Shown here: positions 1 to 5,628 of the stretch, one piece after another | Layout of the letters: each line of letters begins with the position of its first letter | How positions within the stretch are numbered: position 1 is the first letter of the stretch | NCBI GenBank assembly: GCA_024636075.1 | Contig: JAGXHS010000057.1 | Coordinates: 1 to 6,184 of the forward strand | Source: Propionibacteriaceae bacterium | GTDB taxonomy: Bacteria; Actinomycetota; Actinomycetes; Propionibacteriales; Propionibacteriaceae | Reading direction: 5' to 3' | DNA: 6,184 nucleotides | The notes under the pieces: model-generated | The model's input: only the letters and a program-made list of their open reading frames with translations | What the model was told of the DNA's origin: nothing | The model's database searches: none | Made by a program: the position numbers and the translations under genes

Positions 1-3000
1 CCAGTTTGCCGATCACCTCGGCGATCAGGTCGGCTTCAGCGTCCTGGTCGGCGGGACGATCAGCGCACGTGATGTAGAGGTCCAGCACCACCTGCTGGTC
101 CGGGGCACGCTCGATCACCGCTTGGGTCAGCAGCGCAGCGAAGTCGCCGTCGGGCGACAACTCGTCCAGCGTGCCGACTGAGGAGACCAGCTTCGTGAGG
201 CGTCCGTCGATCACGTAGTCGGCGGTGAGCATGGCGCGGCCGTTGACGGTGCGTTCGGTCACTTTCTGCAGCTGGTAGCCGCGGTAATGACGCTGCGCGA
301 GAATACCGAGCATCGGTTCCTCGGCGGGCACGCCCTGGCTCATCCGTTCCGCCAGGAAGCCGACCAGTCGATCGGGTGCGGCGACCAGTTCCTCGGTGAC
401 GGCTCGTTTGGTCGGTCCGTCCGGAAGGGCCCGCAGGTGCTCCAGCAGGTCGGGCACCTTCGACAGCGAGAGAGTTCGTTCGGCCTCAATAGCTGGCTGG
501 TCGAACCAGCGGTAACGGATGGAGCGGGCCAGGTCGCTGATCACCGGGAAGCGTCGTTGAGTGGCCAGTACCAGCCGATCCAGCACCGCACGCACGTCGG
601 CTTTCACACCGCGAGGGCGGGGCTCGGCGCTCCAACGCTGCAGGATCGCCGAGACTGCAGCCACCTCGGGTGCCCATCGTTGCTGGATGCTGAACAGCCG
701 GAATACAGCCTCCTCCAGCGCTTCGGTGCGTTCGAGATCGTCGAGACCGTAGTGGGTGAGGACAGTTGTCAATCGGTCGGCGAATGAGGTGGGCAGCTGC
801 TCGCGCTCGATGTCCAAGCTGTGCAGATAGCGCTGGAAGTACTCCCGTGAACTGTGCACCCGGGTGTCGGTGTTGGTGTCATCCCCGGTGGGTGCGTTGC
901 GGCTCAATTCCGCGATGTCGGCGAACATGGTCAGCACGTGGCTCTCGCCGTCGATGTCCGGTGTGCCGACGGCTGCCAGAGCCTCCCGGGCGGAGAGGTA
1001 GCGCGTGAGTGGCCCGTGGATGTTGTCCGGGTCGCTGTCGTAGCCCAGCAGCATCGATCGCAGACCGCCCAACATCCAGTCGGACCGCTTCCGGGGCGGG
1101 AGTTCACGGGCGATGGCGTCGAGATGCAATTCGACCGCAGGCTCCTCGGTCTCTTCCCCTGCTCCGTCGCTGAGTGGTTCGAGCTTCGCCAGGGCCGTCC
1201 CGGTCTCCACCTGGCTGCCCGAACTGACGTGCAGTTCGCGGACCCGCGCCGCGAACGGAGCCGGAATGACGGTCTCCATCTTCATGCTCTCCAACACGAT
1301 CACCCGATCGCCGGCAGCGACTACATCGCCAACAGCCACTGGTGTGGCCACCACCAAGGCCGGAGCCTGGGAGCGCAGCACACCTCCCTCGTCCCTGCTG
1401 ATCCGATGCGTCAGGCCATCCACTTCGATCAACTGGACCGGCCCCCTGGCGCCCAACACGACGCGATGGCTCGCCGAGCCGATGGTCAGGCGCGCGTTGA
1501 ACGCGTCAATGCGCAGCACCCTGGCATCGACGGTGACGGCGTCCTTGCCCGCCCATACGGTGACCCGATAGCGCCCGGGACCCACCTTGAACACGGTCAC
1601 GGGGTAGCTGACGCCGCGCAGCTTCAGCTCAACCGGACGCCCCGCCTCATGCTGCACCTGGGGGCGGCCACGACGAGCAGTGTCAAGGAACCTCGCCCTC
1701 GCCACAGCCTGCCGGGCGTCGTAGGCTTCGATGCCAGCGGCGACGAGTGCGGCGCCGCTGTGTTTGGTGACATGCAACCGTCCCTCGGAGCGCACCCGAT
1801 CGATCCACCCGGTGTCGGCGCTGCCGTCGATCACCTCTGGCTGATCCAGCAGGTCGAGGATGAAGCTCTTGTTGGTGCACCCGCCGTCGATCACTACCAC
1901 GGTCTCGGTCATCGCCCGCCGGAGCCTGGCCAGCGCTTCGCTGCGATCGCTGCCGTAGGCGATGATCTTGGCGATCATCGAGTCGAAATCTGCCGGGATC
2001 GCGTCGCCCTCGGTCACGCCGGTGTCGACCCGGATGCCGGGCCCCTGTGGCAACCTCAGCAGCCGGATGGCGCCGGGGGAGGGGGCGAAGTCACGGTCGG
2101 GATCCTCGGCGTTCAATCGTGCCTCGATTGCGTGCCCGAACTCCTGGGGCTTCTCGCCGCTCAGTGTGCCGCCGCTCGCGACGTGAATCTGGGCCTTCAC
2201 CAGATCGGTGTCTGTGGTCTGTTCAGTGATCGGATGCTCCACCTGCAGCCTGGTGTTGACCTCGAGGAAGGCGAATTGGTCATCATCTGGTTGGTAGAGG
2301 AACTCGACGGTGCAGGCGCCTGCGTAGCCGACCCGGATGGCAAGCCGTTCGGCGCTGGCCTTCAGCTCGGCAACCCGGTCAGCGCTGAGCAGCGGTGAGG
2401 AGGATTCCTCGATGACTTTCTGGTTGCGTCGCTGGATGCTGCAGTCGCGGACGCCCAACGCCCAGGCGGTGGCACCATCGCTGATCACCTGCACCTCGAC
2501 ATGGCGAGCTCCGCTCACCAGACTCTCGAGGAACACCACCGGTGAGCCGAATGCGCGCTCGGCCTCACCACGGGTCAGATCGAACGACTGGCGCAGGTCG
2601 TCGTCGCTGGTCACCTTGTGGATCCCGCGACCACCACCACCGGCGGTCGCCTTCAACATCAGTGGGTAGCCGATCCGATTCGCTGCCGCGAGGGCGTCGT
2701 CGAGCGTGTCGAGGCCGCCGCCACTCCACGGCGCCACGGGTACGCCCACCTCTTCGGCGAGTTCCTTGGAACCGATCTTGTCGCCCAGCTGGCGCATTGC
2801 CGCCGCGCTCGGGCCGATGAACGTCACGCCGATGCGTTCGCAGAGGTCGGCGAACCCCGCATCCTCGGCAACGAAACCCCAACCCACCCAAGCGGCGTCG
2901 GCGCCCGTCTCGATCAGCGCCGTTTCCAGCAATTGGTGGTTCAGGTAGGGCCGGGCCGAGGCCGGCCCGAGGTTGTAGGAGTGATCGCTCTCCCGGACGA

Positions 3001-3142
3001 ATAACGCAGTCTTCTCGGTGTCGGCGTGCAGCGCGATGGTCTCGATGTGCGCAGCGCTGCGCTCCGCGTTGATGTCCCGAACGGCGTGAATCAACCGGAC
3101 GGCTGCTTCACCTCGATTGACGATGGCGATCTTGGAGAACAA
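1..3142 (-). CDS. Fused multidomain acyl-CoA carboxylase (biotin carboxylase-BCCP-central domain), C-terminal half off the window
   Basis: The gene reads right to left without a stop to base 1, giving 1047 residues. The N-terminal biotin carboxylase domain (about 1-450) opens with KIAIVNRGEAAVRLI and has the ATP-grasp glycine loop GGGGRG at 168-173 after Lys164, HVEVQV at 214-219, RDCSIQRRNQK around 232-242 with Cys234, and the catalytic stretch EVNTRLQVEHP at 294-304 (Glu294, Asn296, Arg298). A biotin-carrier domain carries ESMKME with biotinyl Lys621. Residues about 680-1047, including SREYFQRYLHSLD near 760-775, resemble the central region of eukaryotic-type acetyl-CoA carboxylase. Relatives I recall as fused acetyl/propionyl-CoA carboxylases are about 1800 residues, so a carboxyltransferase half is expected to the left (inference). 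The enzyme would carboxylate an acyl-CoA using ATP and bicarbonate; the substrate cannot be read from this part. The start is TTG, chosen because family homology begins there and AGGA lies 6 nt upstream. No frameshift was seen in the stretches I translated. Confidence 0.93.
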   Translation of the reverse strand, partial: MFSKIAIVNRGEAAVRLIHAVRDINAERSAAHIETIALHADTEKTALFVRESDHSYNLGPASARPYLNHQLLETALIETGADAAWVGWGFVAEDAGFADLCERIGVTFIGPSAAAMRQLGDKIGSKELAEEVGVPVAPWSGGGLDTLDDALAAANRIGYPLMLKATAGGGGRGIHKVTSDDDLRQSFDLTRGEAERAFGSPVVFLESLVSGARHVEVQVISDGATAWALGVRDCSIQRRNQKVIEESSSPLLSADRVAELKASAERLAIRVGYAGACTVEFLYQPDDDQFAFLEVNTRLQVEHPITEQTTDTDLVKAQIHVASGGTLSGEKPQEFGHAIEARLNAEDPDRDFAPSPGAIRLLRLPQGPGIRVDTGVTEGDAIPADFDSMIAKIIAYGSDRSEALARLRRAMTETVVVIDGGCTNKSFILDLLDQPEVIDGSADTGWIDRVRSEGRLHVTKHSGAALVAAGIEAYDARQAVARARFLDTARRGRPQVQHEAGRPVELKLRGVSYPVTVFKVGPGRYRVTVWAGKDAVTVDARVLRIDAFNARLTIGSASHRVVLGARGPVQLIEVDGLTHRISRDEGGVLRSQAPALVVATPVAVGDVVAAGDRVIVLESMKMETVIPAPFAARVRELHVSSGSQVETGTALAKLEPLSDGAGEETEEPAVELHLDAIARELPPRKRSDWMLGGLRSMLLGYDSDPDNIHGPLTRYLSAREALAAVGTPDIDGESHVLTMFADIAELSRNAPTGDDTNTDTRVHSSREYFQRYLHSLDIEREQLPTSFADRLTTVLTHYGLDDLERTEALEEAVFRLFSIQQRWAPEVAAVSAILQRWSAEPRPRGVKADVRAVLDRLVLATQRRFPVISDLARSIRYRWFDQPAIEAERTLSLSKVPDLLEHLRALPDGPTKRAVTEELVAAPDRLVGFLAERMSQGVPAEEPMLGILAQRHYRGYQLQKVTERTVNGRAMLTADYVIDGRLTKLVSSVGTLDELSPDGDFAALLTQAVIERAPDQQVVLDLYITCADRPADQDAEADLIAEVIGKL

Positions 3143-3148
3143 ATTCAG

Positions 3149-3152
3149 TCCT
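3149..3152 (-). promoter_or_regulatory. Ribosome binding site fixing the TTG start of the carboxylase gene
   Basis: AGGA on the minus strand stands 6 nt before the TTG at 3142-3140. No in-frame ATG, GTG or TTG is found in the roughly 35 bases directly upstream, and the conserved N-terminus (F-S-K-I-A-I-V-N-R-G-E) starts right after this TTG, so the rare start codon is well supported. Confidence 0.65.
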
Positions 3153-3238
3153 GGGGTGGATGGGCCGGTTGACAGACACCTCACGATAGTGCAGCGAGGC
3201 CTTTCAAATGATCATGCTCTGTACATGTCCCACAGTGT

Positions 3239-3256
3239 GTTGCCGCCTGGGGCAAC
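3239..3256. repeat. Inverted repeat GTTGCC-N6-GGCAAC
   Basis: A perfect 6-bp dyad (GTTGCC at 3239-3244, GGCAAC at 3251-3256) with a 6-nt spacer. Its 18-bp size suits a dimeric repressor or activator site. It lies upstream of the likely sulfur-gene promoter and could equally serve the divergent carboxylase gene. The binding factor is unknown. Confidence 0.4.
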
Positions 3257-3272
3257 CATTGGGTGATCTCTT

Positions 3273-3322
3273 TGTGGGATGTTCACAATTGTGTCGCAGC
3301 TGTGGATCATCTCTATCCCACA
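3273..3322. repeat. Long-spaced inverted repeat TGTGGGAT / ATCCCACA with a central CACAATTGTG palindrome
   Basis: TGTGGGAT (3273-3280) and ATCCCACA (3315-3322) are perfect 8-bp inverted copies 34 bp apart. Between them lie a perfect 10-bp palindrome CACAATTGTG (3284-3293) and another TGTGGA (3301-3306). A further TCCCACA stands upstream at 3228-3234. The repeated TGTGG(G)A element in both orientations suggests an array of protein half-sites rather than an RNA stem, but this is inference. Confidence 0.4.
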
Positions 3323-3373
3323 TCGTGGTACAACAATTCGCTCGAGGGCGGCTGGGGGTGTTTGCTTGCAGCC

Positions 3374-3484
3374 ATGTCAACCGCCCAACAGCCGCCGTTC
3401 GTGACGCGTCGTCACATCGACCTGTTGTTGGTCAACAGCACCATGATGTGTTCGGGGTCGCGTCCGAACCAGCTGTCTCTCTGA
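3374..3484 (+). CDS. Sulfur-responsive leader peptide upstream of sirA
   Basis: A 36-codon ORF from ATG 3374 to TGA 3482-3484, with core VTRRHIDLLLVNSTMMC followed by ten more residues rich in Ser, Pro and Leu. It has no enzyme-like or membrane features. Short ORFs with an RRHVDL-like core and a late cysteine are, from memory, annotated in actinobacteria as putative leader peptides of sulfur genes. The case here is strong because a near copy (15 of 17 core residues, 43 of 51 bases) precedes cysH at 5438-5527. The peptide places Met-Met-Cys codons (3443-3451) just where an RNA stem begins, so its translation probably reports Met-tRNA or Cys-tRNA supply. The start is uncertain: GTG at 3401 would give 27 residues beginning exactly where similarity to the second leader begins. 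Neither start has a clear Shine-Dalgarno at normal spacing (GGGGG lies about 13 nt before the ATG). Confidence 0.75.
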   Translation: MSTAQQPPFVTRRHIDLLLVNSTMMCSGSRPNQLSL

Positions 3485-3515
3485 ATCCAGACATCGCGGG
3501 CGCATGTGATGCCCG
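3450..3515 (+). promoter_or_regulatory. Attenuator-like alternative RNA stems of the sirA leader
   Basis: Three mutually exclusive pairings can be drawn. Arm 1 GTTCGG (3450-3455), starting in the Cys codon, pairs with CCGAAC (3464-3469), extended by a G-U pair (3456 with 3463). Overlapping arm 2, GCGTCCG (3460-3466) pairs through 7 bp, one G-U, with CGGGCGC (3497-3503). CGGGCG (3497-3502) pairs with TGCCCG (3510-3515) as the downstream hairpin. The same architecture precedes cysH, sharing the heptamer GCGTCCG and the 10-mer CGGGCGCATG exactly. Unlike the cysH copy, the final hairpin is short (5 bp plus one G-U) and is followed by GTGCTTTCG instead of a T-run, so it may be a weak or Rho-assisted terminator. 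Confidence 0.6.
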
Positions 3516-3550
3516 GTGCTTTCGCGTCGGCTCTCATTGCCCTCCACCTG

Positions 3551-3555
3551 AAGGA
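3551..3555 (+). promoter_or_regulatory. Ribosome binding site of sirA
   Basis: AAGGA lies 5 nt before ATG 3561, in an A-rich stretch that stands out from the GC-rich surroundings. It supports this start. It is not visibly sequestered by the leader hairpins, which argues for transcriptional and not translational attenuation. Confidence 0.7.
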
Positions 3556-3560
3556 AAACC

Positions 3561-5246
3561 ATGAGCGCTGCATCCCCTCCCACCCGCCCACCCAGGACAG
3601 GCCGTCCCAACGGACAGTGGAAGATCGACGGCATCAAACCACTGAACCACGCCGAAGAGTTCAAGGCCGCCGACAACGGACTCAACGTTCGTCAGCGGAT
3701 CCTGGACGTCTATTCCAAGGAGGGATTCTCATCGATCCCGCCCGACGACCTGCATGGCAGGATGCGCTGGTTCCGGCTGTACACGCAGCGCAAGCAGGGG
3801 ATCGACGGCGGTCGGACCTCCAAGTTGGAGGCCGATGAGCTCTCCGACAAGTTCTTCATGATGCGGATCCGGATTGACGGCGGCGCGCTGAGCACCGATC
3901 AGTTGCGGGTGATCGGCACGATATCCAGTGAGTTCGCCCGCGAAACGGCCGACATCTCCGATCGGCAGAACATCCAGCTGCACTGGATCGCCATCGAGGA
4001 CGTGCCTGAAATCTGGCGCCGCCTCGACGAGGTGGGTCTGGGGACCACGGAAGCCTGCGGCGACGTGCCGCGCGTTGTGCTGGGCAGCCCGGTGGCGGGC
4101 ATCGCGGCCGACGAGATCATCGATCCGACCCCGGTGATCCAGGAGATCACCACTCGCTTCATCGGTGATCCTGATCTGGCGAACCTGCCGCGAAAGTTCA
4201 AGTCCGCGATCACCGGGCACCCGAGCCTCGACGTGGTGCACGAGATCAACGACATCTCGCTGGTGGGTGTGCAGCACCCGGAGTTGGGTGCCGGATACGA
4301 CCTCTGGGTAGGGGGTGGACTGTCCATCTCGCCGCGTCTGGCCGAACGACTCGGGGTCTTCGTCACTGAGGAGCAGGCGGCTGACGTGTGGGTCAACGTG
4401 GTACGGATCTTCCGCGACTACGGCTACCGCAGGCAACGCACCAAGGCCCGGCTCAAGTTCCTGCTCGCAGAGTGGGGGCCGGAGAAGTTCCGCCAGATCC
4501 TGCAGGACGAGTACCTCGGCCATCAGCTCCCCGACGGCCCGGCTCCGGAACCCGCCCGCACGCCCGGTGACCATGTCGGTGTGCACGAGCAGAAAGACGG
4601 ACGCAACTACATCGGCTTCGCCCCGACTGTGGGTCGGGTCAGCGGCAGCCGTCTGCTGGCCATTGCCGATGCCGTGGAGAAGGCCGGCTCACAGCGGGTG
4701 CGGTTGACGCCACACCAGAAGATCGTCGTGCTCGACGTGCAGCCCGACCGCACCGAGGAGCTGATCGACTCGCTCGCGCTGCAGGGCCTCTCCGCCCGGC
4801 CGAGTCCGTTCCGGCGCGCCACCATCGCATGCACCGGTATCGAGTTCTGCAAGCTGGCGTTCGTCGAGACCAAGGACACTGCCACCGAGACCATCGCTGA
4901 GCTGGAGACCCGGTTGGCCGACATCGAGCTCGAGCAACCCATCTCACTGCATGTCAACGGATGCGCGAATTCGTGCGCGCGGATCCAGACCGCCGACATC
5001 GGCCTCAAGGGGCAATTGCTGGGCAGCGATTCCGAGTTCGGCTATCAGGTGCATCTGGGAGGTGGCTTGGCCGACTACGACCGTGAGGATCCGGGTCTCG
5101 GCAGGACTGTCAGGGGTTTGAAGGTGACCGCCCGCGATCTGCCCGACTATGTGGAGAGGCTGGTGCGGCGCTACCTGACTGATCGCCACAACCAGGAGTC
5201 CTTCGCCGAATGGTCGCACCGGGCTGATGACGAAGCCCTGATTTGA
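3561..5246 (+). CDS. sirA: Assimilatory ferredoxin-dependent sulfite reductase (nitrite/sulfite reductase hemoprotein)
   Basis: A 561-residue cytosolic siroheme and [4Fe-4S] enzyme that reduces sulfite to sulfide with six electrons, probably from ferredoxin. It aligns closely from memory with mycobacterial SirA/NirA (about 563 residues). Cluster ligands are visible as Cys424-x5-Cys430 (CTGIEFC) and Cys468-x3-Cys472 (CANSC), the last expected to bridge siroheme. Anion-binding basic residues correspond to Arg102 (FMMRIR), Arg135 (DISDRQN), Lys212 and Lys214 (LPRKFK). Tyr74 (FRLYTQR) and Cys166 (TEACGD) match the Tyr-Cys pair that is covalently linked in the mycobacterial enzyme. The fold is the usual duplicated ferrodoxin-reductase-like half plus siroheme domain, repeated. 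Nitrite reductases share this family, but the neighbouring cysH and the sulfur leader favour sulfite. The start ATG has AAGGA 5 nt upstream; the gene ends in TGA and is followed by a strong hairpin. Confidence 0.95.
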   Translation: MSAASPPTRPPRTGRPNGQWKIDGIKPLNHAEEFKAADNGLNVRQRILDVYSKEGFSSIPPDDLHGRMRWFRLYTQRKQGIDGGRTSKLEADELSDKFFMMRIRIDGGALSTDQLRVIGTISSEFARETADISDRQNIQLHWIAIEDVPEIWRRLDEVGLGTTEACGDVPRVVLGSPVAGIAADEIIDPTPVIQEITTRFIGDPDLANLPRKFKSAITGHPSLDVVHEINDISLVGVQHPELGAGYDLWVGGGLSISPRLAERLGVFVTEEQAADVWVNVVRIFRDYGYRRQRTKARLKFLLAEWGPEKFRQILQDEYLGHQLPDGPAPEPARTPGDHVGVHEQKDGRNYIGFAPTVGRVSGSRLLAIADAVEKAGSQRVRLTPHQKIVVLDVQPDRTEELIDSLALQGLSARPSPFRRATIACTGIEFCKLAFVETKDTATETIAELETRLADIELEQPISLHVNGCANSCARIQTADIGLKGQLLGSDSEFGYQVHLGGGLADYDREDPGLGRTVRGLKVTARDLPDYVERLVRRYLTDRHNQESFAEWSHRADDEALI

Positions 5247-5286
5247 CGGGTATGACCAAGACGATGGGGTGTGGCGTGGTCGTGAC

Positions 5287-5322
5287 GGCTGGGGGTGCGG
5301 TTTCTGAACCGCGTCCCCAGCC
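5287..5322 (+). terminator. Strong stem-loop after sirA, probable terminator without a T-run
   Basis: A continuous 16-bp stem: GGCTGGGG (5287-5294), two wobble pairs (GT with GT), GCGGTT (5297-5302), a TCTG loop, then AACCGC and CCCCAGCC (ending 5322). It starts 40 nt after the sirA stop. There is no T-tract behind it (TCTGCCTG), as is common for actinobacterial terminators. It may separate sirA from the cysH unit or protect the 3' end of the sirA message. Confidence 0.6.
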
Positions 5323-5437
5323 TCTGCCTGCACGCCGCGGCTCGGTGCAGCCGCTCCGCTGTGAGCGCAATCACCCACTCAGTCCACATGATGGACAACG
5401 GGTGGCGCCGCAATCCCAAGTGGGGTTCACTTTCGTC
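5323..5437 (+). promoter_or_regulatory. Region upstream of the cysH leader, probable promoter and dyads
   Basis: This 115-bp stretch should contain the cysH-leader promoter if the preceding hairpin terminates sirA. I see no convincing -35/-10 pair. Two mutually exclusive small stems are possible: CTGCAC (5328-5333) with GTGCAG (5345-5350), or GCGGCT (5337-5342) with AGCCGC (5349-5354). Further on, a nested dyad places CACCC/GGGTG (5372-5376, 5400-5404) around GTCCA/TGGAC (5382-5386, 5392-5396). The latter is the best operator candidate here. Confidence 0.4.
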
Positions 5438-5527
5438 ATGCCAACACACCGACAGCTGCACCTCGTGACGAGACGTCACGTGGACCTGCTGTTGGTCAAT
5501 CACACCATGATGTGTCGGGCTCTCTGA
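5438..5527 (+). CDS. Sulfur-responsive leader peptide upstream of cysH
   Basis: A 29-codon ORF from ATG 5438 to TGA 5525-5527, with core VTRRHVDLLLVNHTMMC followed by only Arg-Ala-Leu. It is a close copy of the leader before sirA: 15 of 17 core residues and 43 of 51 core bases agree, while sequences on both sides differ. The Met-Met-Cys codons occupy 5507-5515, three sense codons before the stop, and a perfect intrinsic terminator follows at 5569-5596. This spacing fits ribosome-mediated attenuation of cysH. Alternative start: GTG 5465, giving 20 residues that begin where similarity between the two leaders begins. No clear Shine-Dalgarno precedes either start, so leaderless or weak initiation is possible. 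Family membership (RRHVDL-type actinobacterial leader peptides) is from general knowledge; sensing of Cys or Met is inference. Confidence 0.8.
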   Translation: MPTHRQLHLVTRRHVDLLLVNHTMMCRAL

Positions 5528-5577
5528 GCGTCCGACTGCATCAGGCCAGCCACTGGTAGGCCAACCGTCCCGGGCGC
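5514..5577 (+). promoter_or_regulatory. Competing leader stems (pre-emptor and antiterminator) of cysH
   Basis: GTCGG (5514-5518), beginning in the Cys codon, can pair with CCGAC (5532-5536), with an added G-U pair (5519 with 5531). Directly after the leader stop codon, GCGTCCG (5528-5534) can pair instead with CGGGCGC (5571-5577), 7 bp with one G-U, which occupies most of the terminator's 5' arm. A ribosome held at the Cys codon would cover the first arm and leave 5528-5534 free; one at the stop codon would cover 5528-5534 and let the terminator fold. The same elements occur before sirA. The pairings are read directly; the mechanism is inferred. Confidence 0.65.
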
Positions 5578-5596
5578 ATGGCGCCCGGGTTTTTTT
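5569..5596 (+). terminator. Intrinsic terminator between the leader peptide and cysH
   Basis: A perfect 9-bp GC stem, CCCGGGCGC (5569-5577) with GCGCCCGGG (5581-5589), a 3-nt loop ATG, then seven T (5590-5596). It lies 42 nt after the leader stop and 36 nt before the cysH start, so constitutive termination would silence cysH; that placement marks it as a conditional (attenuator) terminator. The ATG of the loop is out of frame with cysH. Confidence 0.9.
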
Positions 5597-5622
5597 GTGC
5601 CCTCGTCGTGTGTCCACACCCT

Positions 5623-5628
5623 GAGGAG
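5623..5628 (+). promoter_or_regulatory. Ribosome binding site of cysH
   Basis: GAGGAG, 4 nt before ATG 5633, is a strong though closely spaced Shine-Dalgarno. It is downstream of the attenuator terminator and not paired by it, so readthrough transcripts should be freely translated. Confidence 0.7.

Larger units (their letters stand above)
3143..3373. promoter_or_regulatory. Divergent intergenic region with promoters and operator-like inverted repeats
   Basis: No credible gene is seen in these 231 bp between the carboxylase (leftward) and the first sulfur leader ORF (rightward). The region must hold both promoters. On the minus strand TATCGT (3188-3183) fits an actinobacterial TANNNT -10 element but has no good -35 partner. 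On the plus strand TACAAC at 3329-3334 is a weak -10 candidate that would give a 5' untranslated stretch of about 30 nt before the leader ORF. Base composition is visibly more AT-rich than the flanking genes. Several dyads are clustered here and are listed separately. Confidence 0.6.

Noticed and set aside
854..2398. A 514-codon open frame on the plus strand
   Set aside because: It lies wholly antisense to the carboxylase, whose reading frame is confirmed by domain motifs. The translation has no recognisable family and is rich in His, Gly and Pro, as expected from a GC-rich shadow frame.
3263..3373. Upstream ATG 3263 as start of the first leader ORF (73 codons)
   Set aside because: The added N-terminus has no counterpart in the second leader and runs through the operator-like palindromes; ATG 3374 or GTG 3401 is more plausible.
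3143..3373. Riboswitch or tRNA gene in the divergent region
   Set aside because: No cloverleaf, anticodon-like arm or recognisable SAM riboswitch core could be found; the dyads are short and better explained as protein sites.
3729..4586. A 285-codon open frame on the minus strand inside sirA
   Set aside because: It is antisense to conserved sirA motifs and reads as low-information sequence.
5243..5437. Start of the second leader ORF at ATG 5243, overlapping the sirA stop
   Set aside because: It would read through the strong 5287-5322 hairpin and the dyads upstream, and the extra residues do not resemble the first leader.
5578..5580. ATG in the terminator loop as an upstream cysH start
   Set aside because: It is out of frame with cysH (55 nt before ATG 5633) and is simply the loop of the terminator stem.
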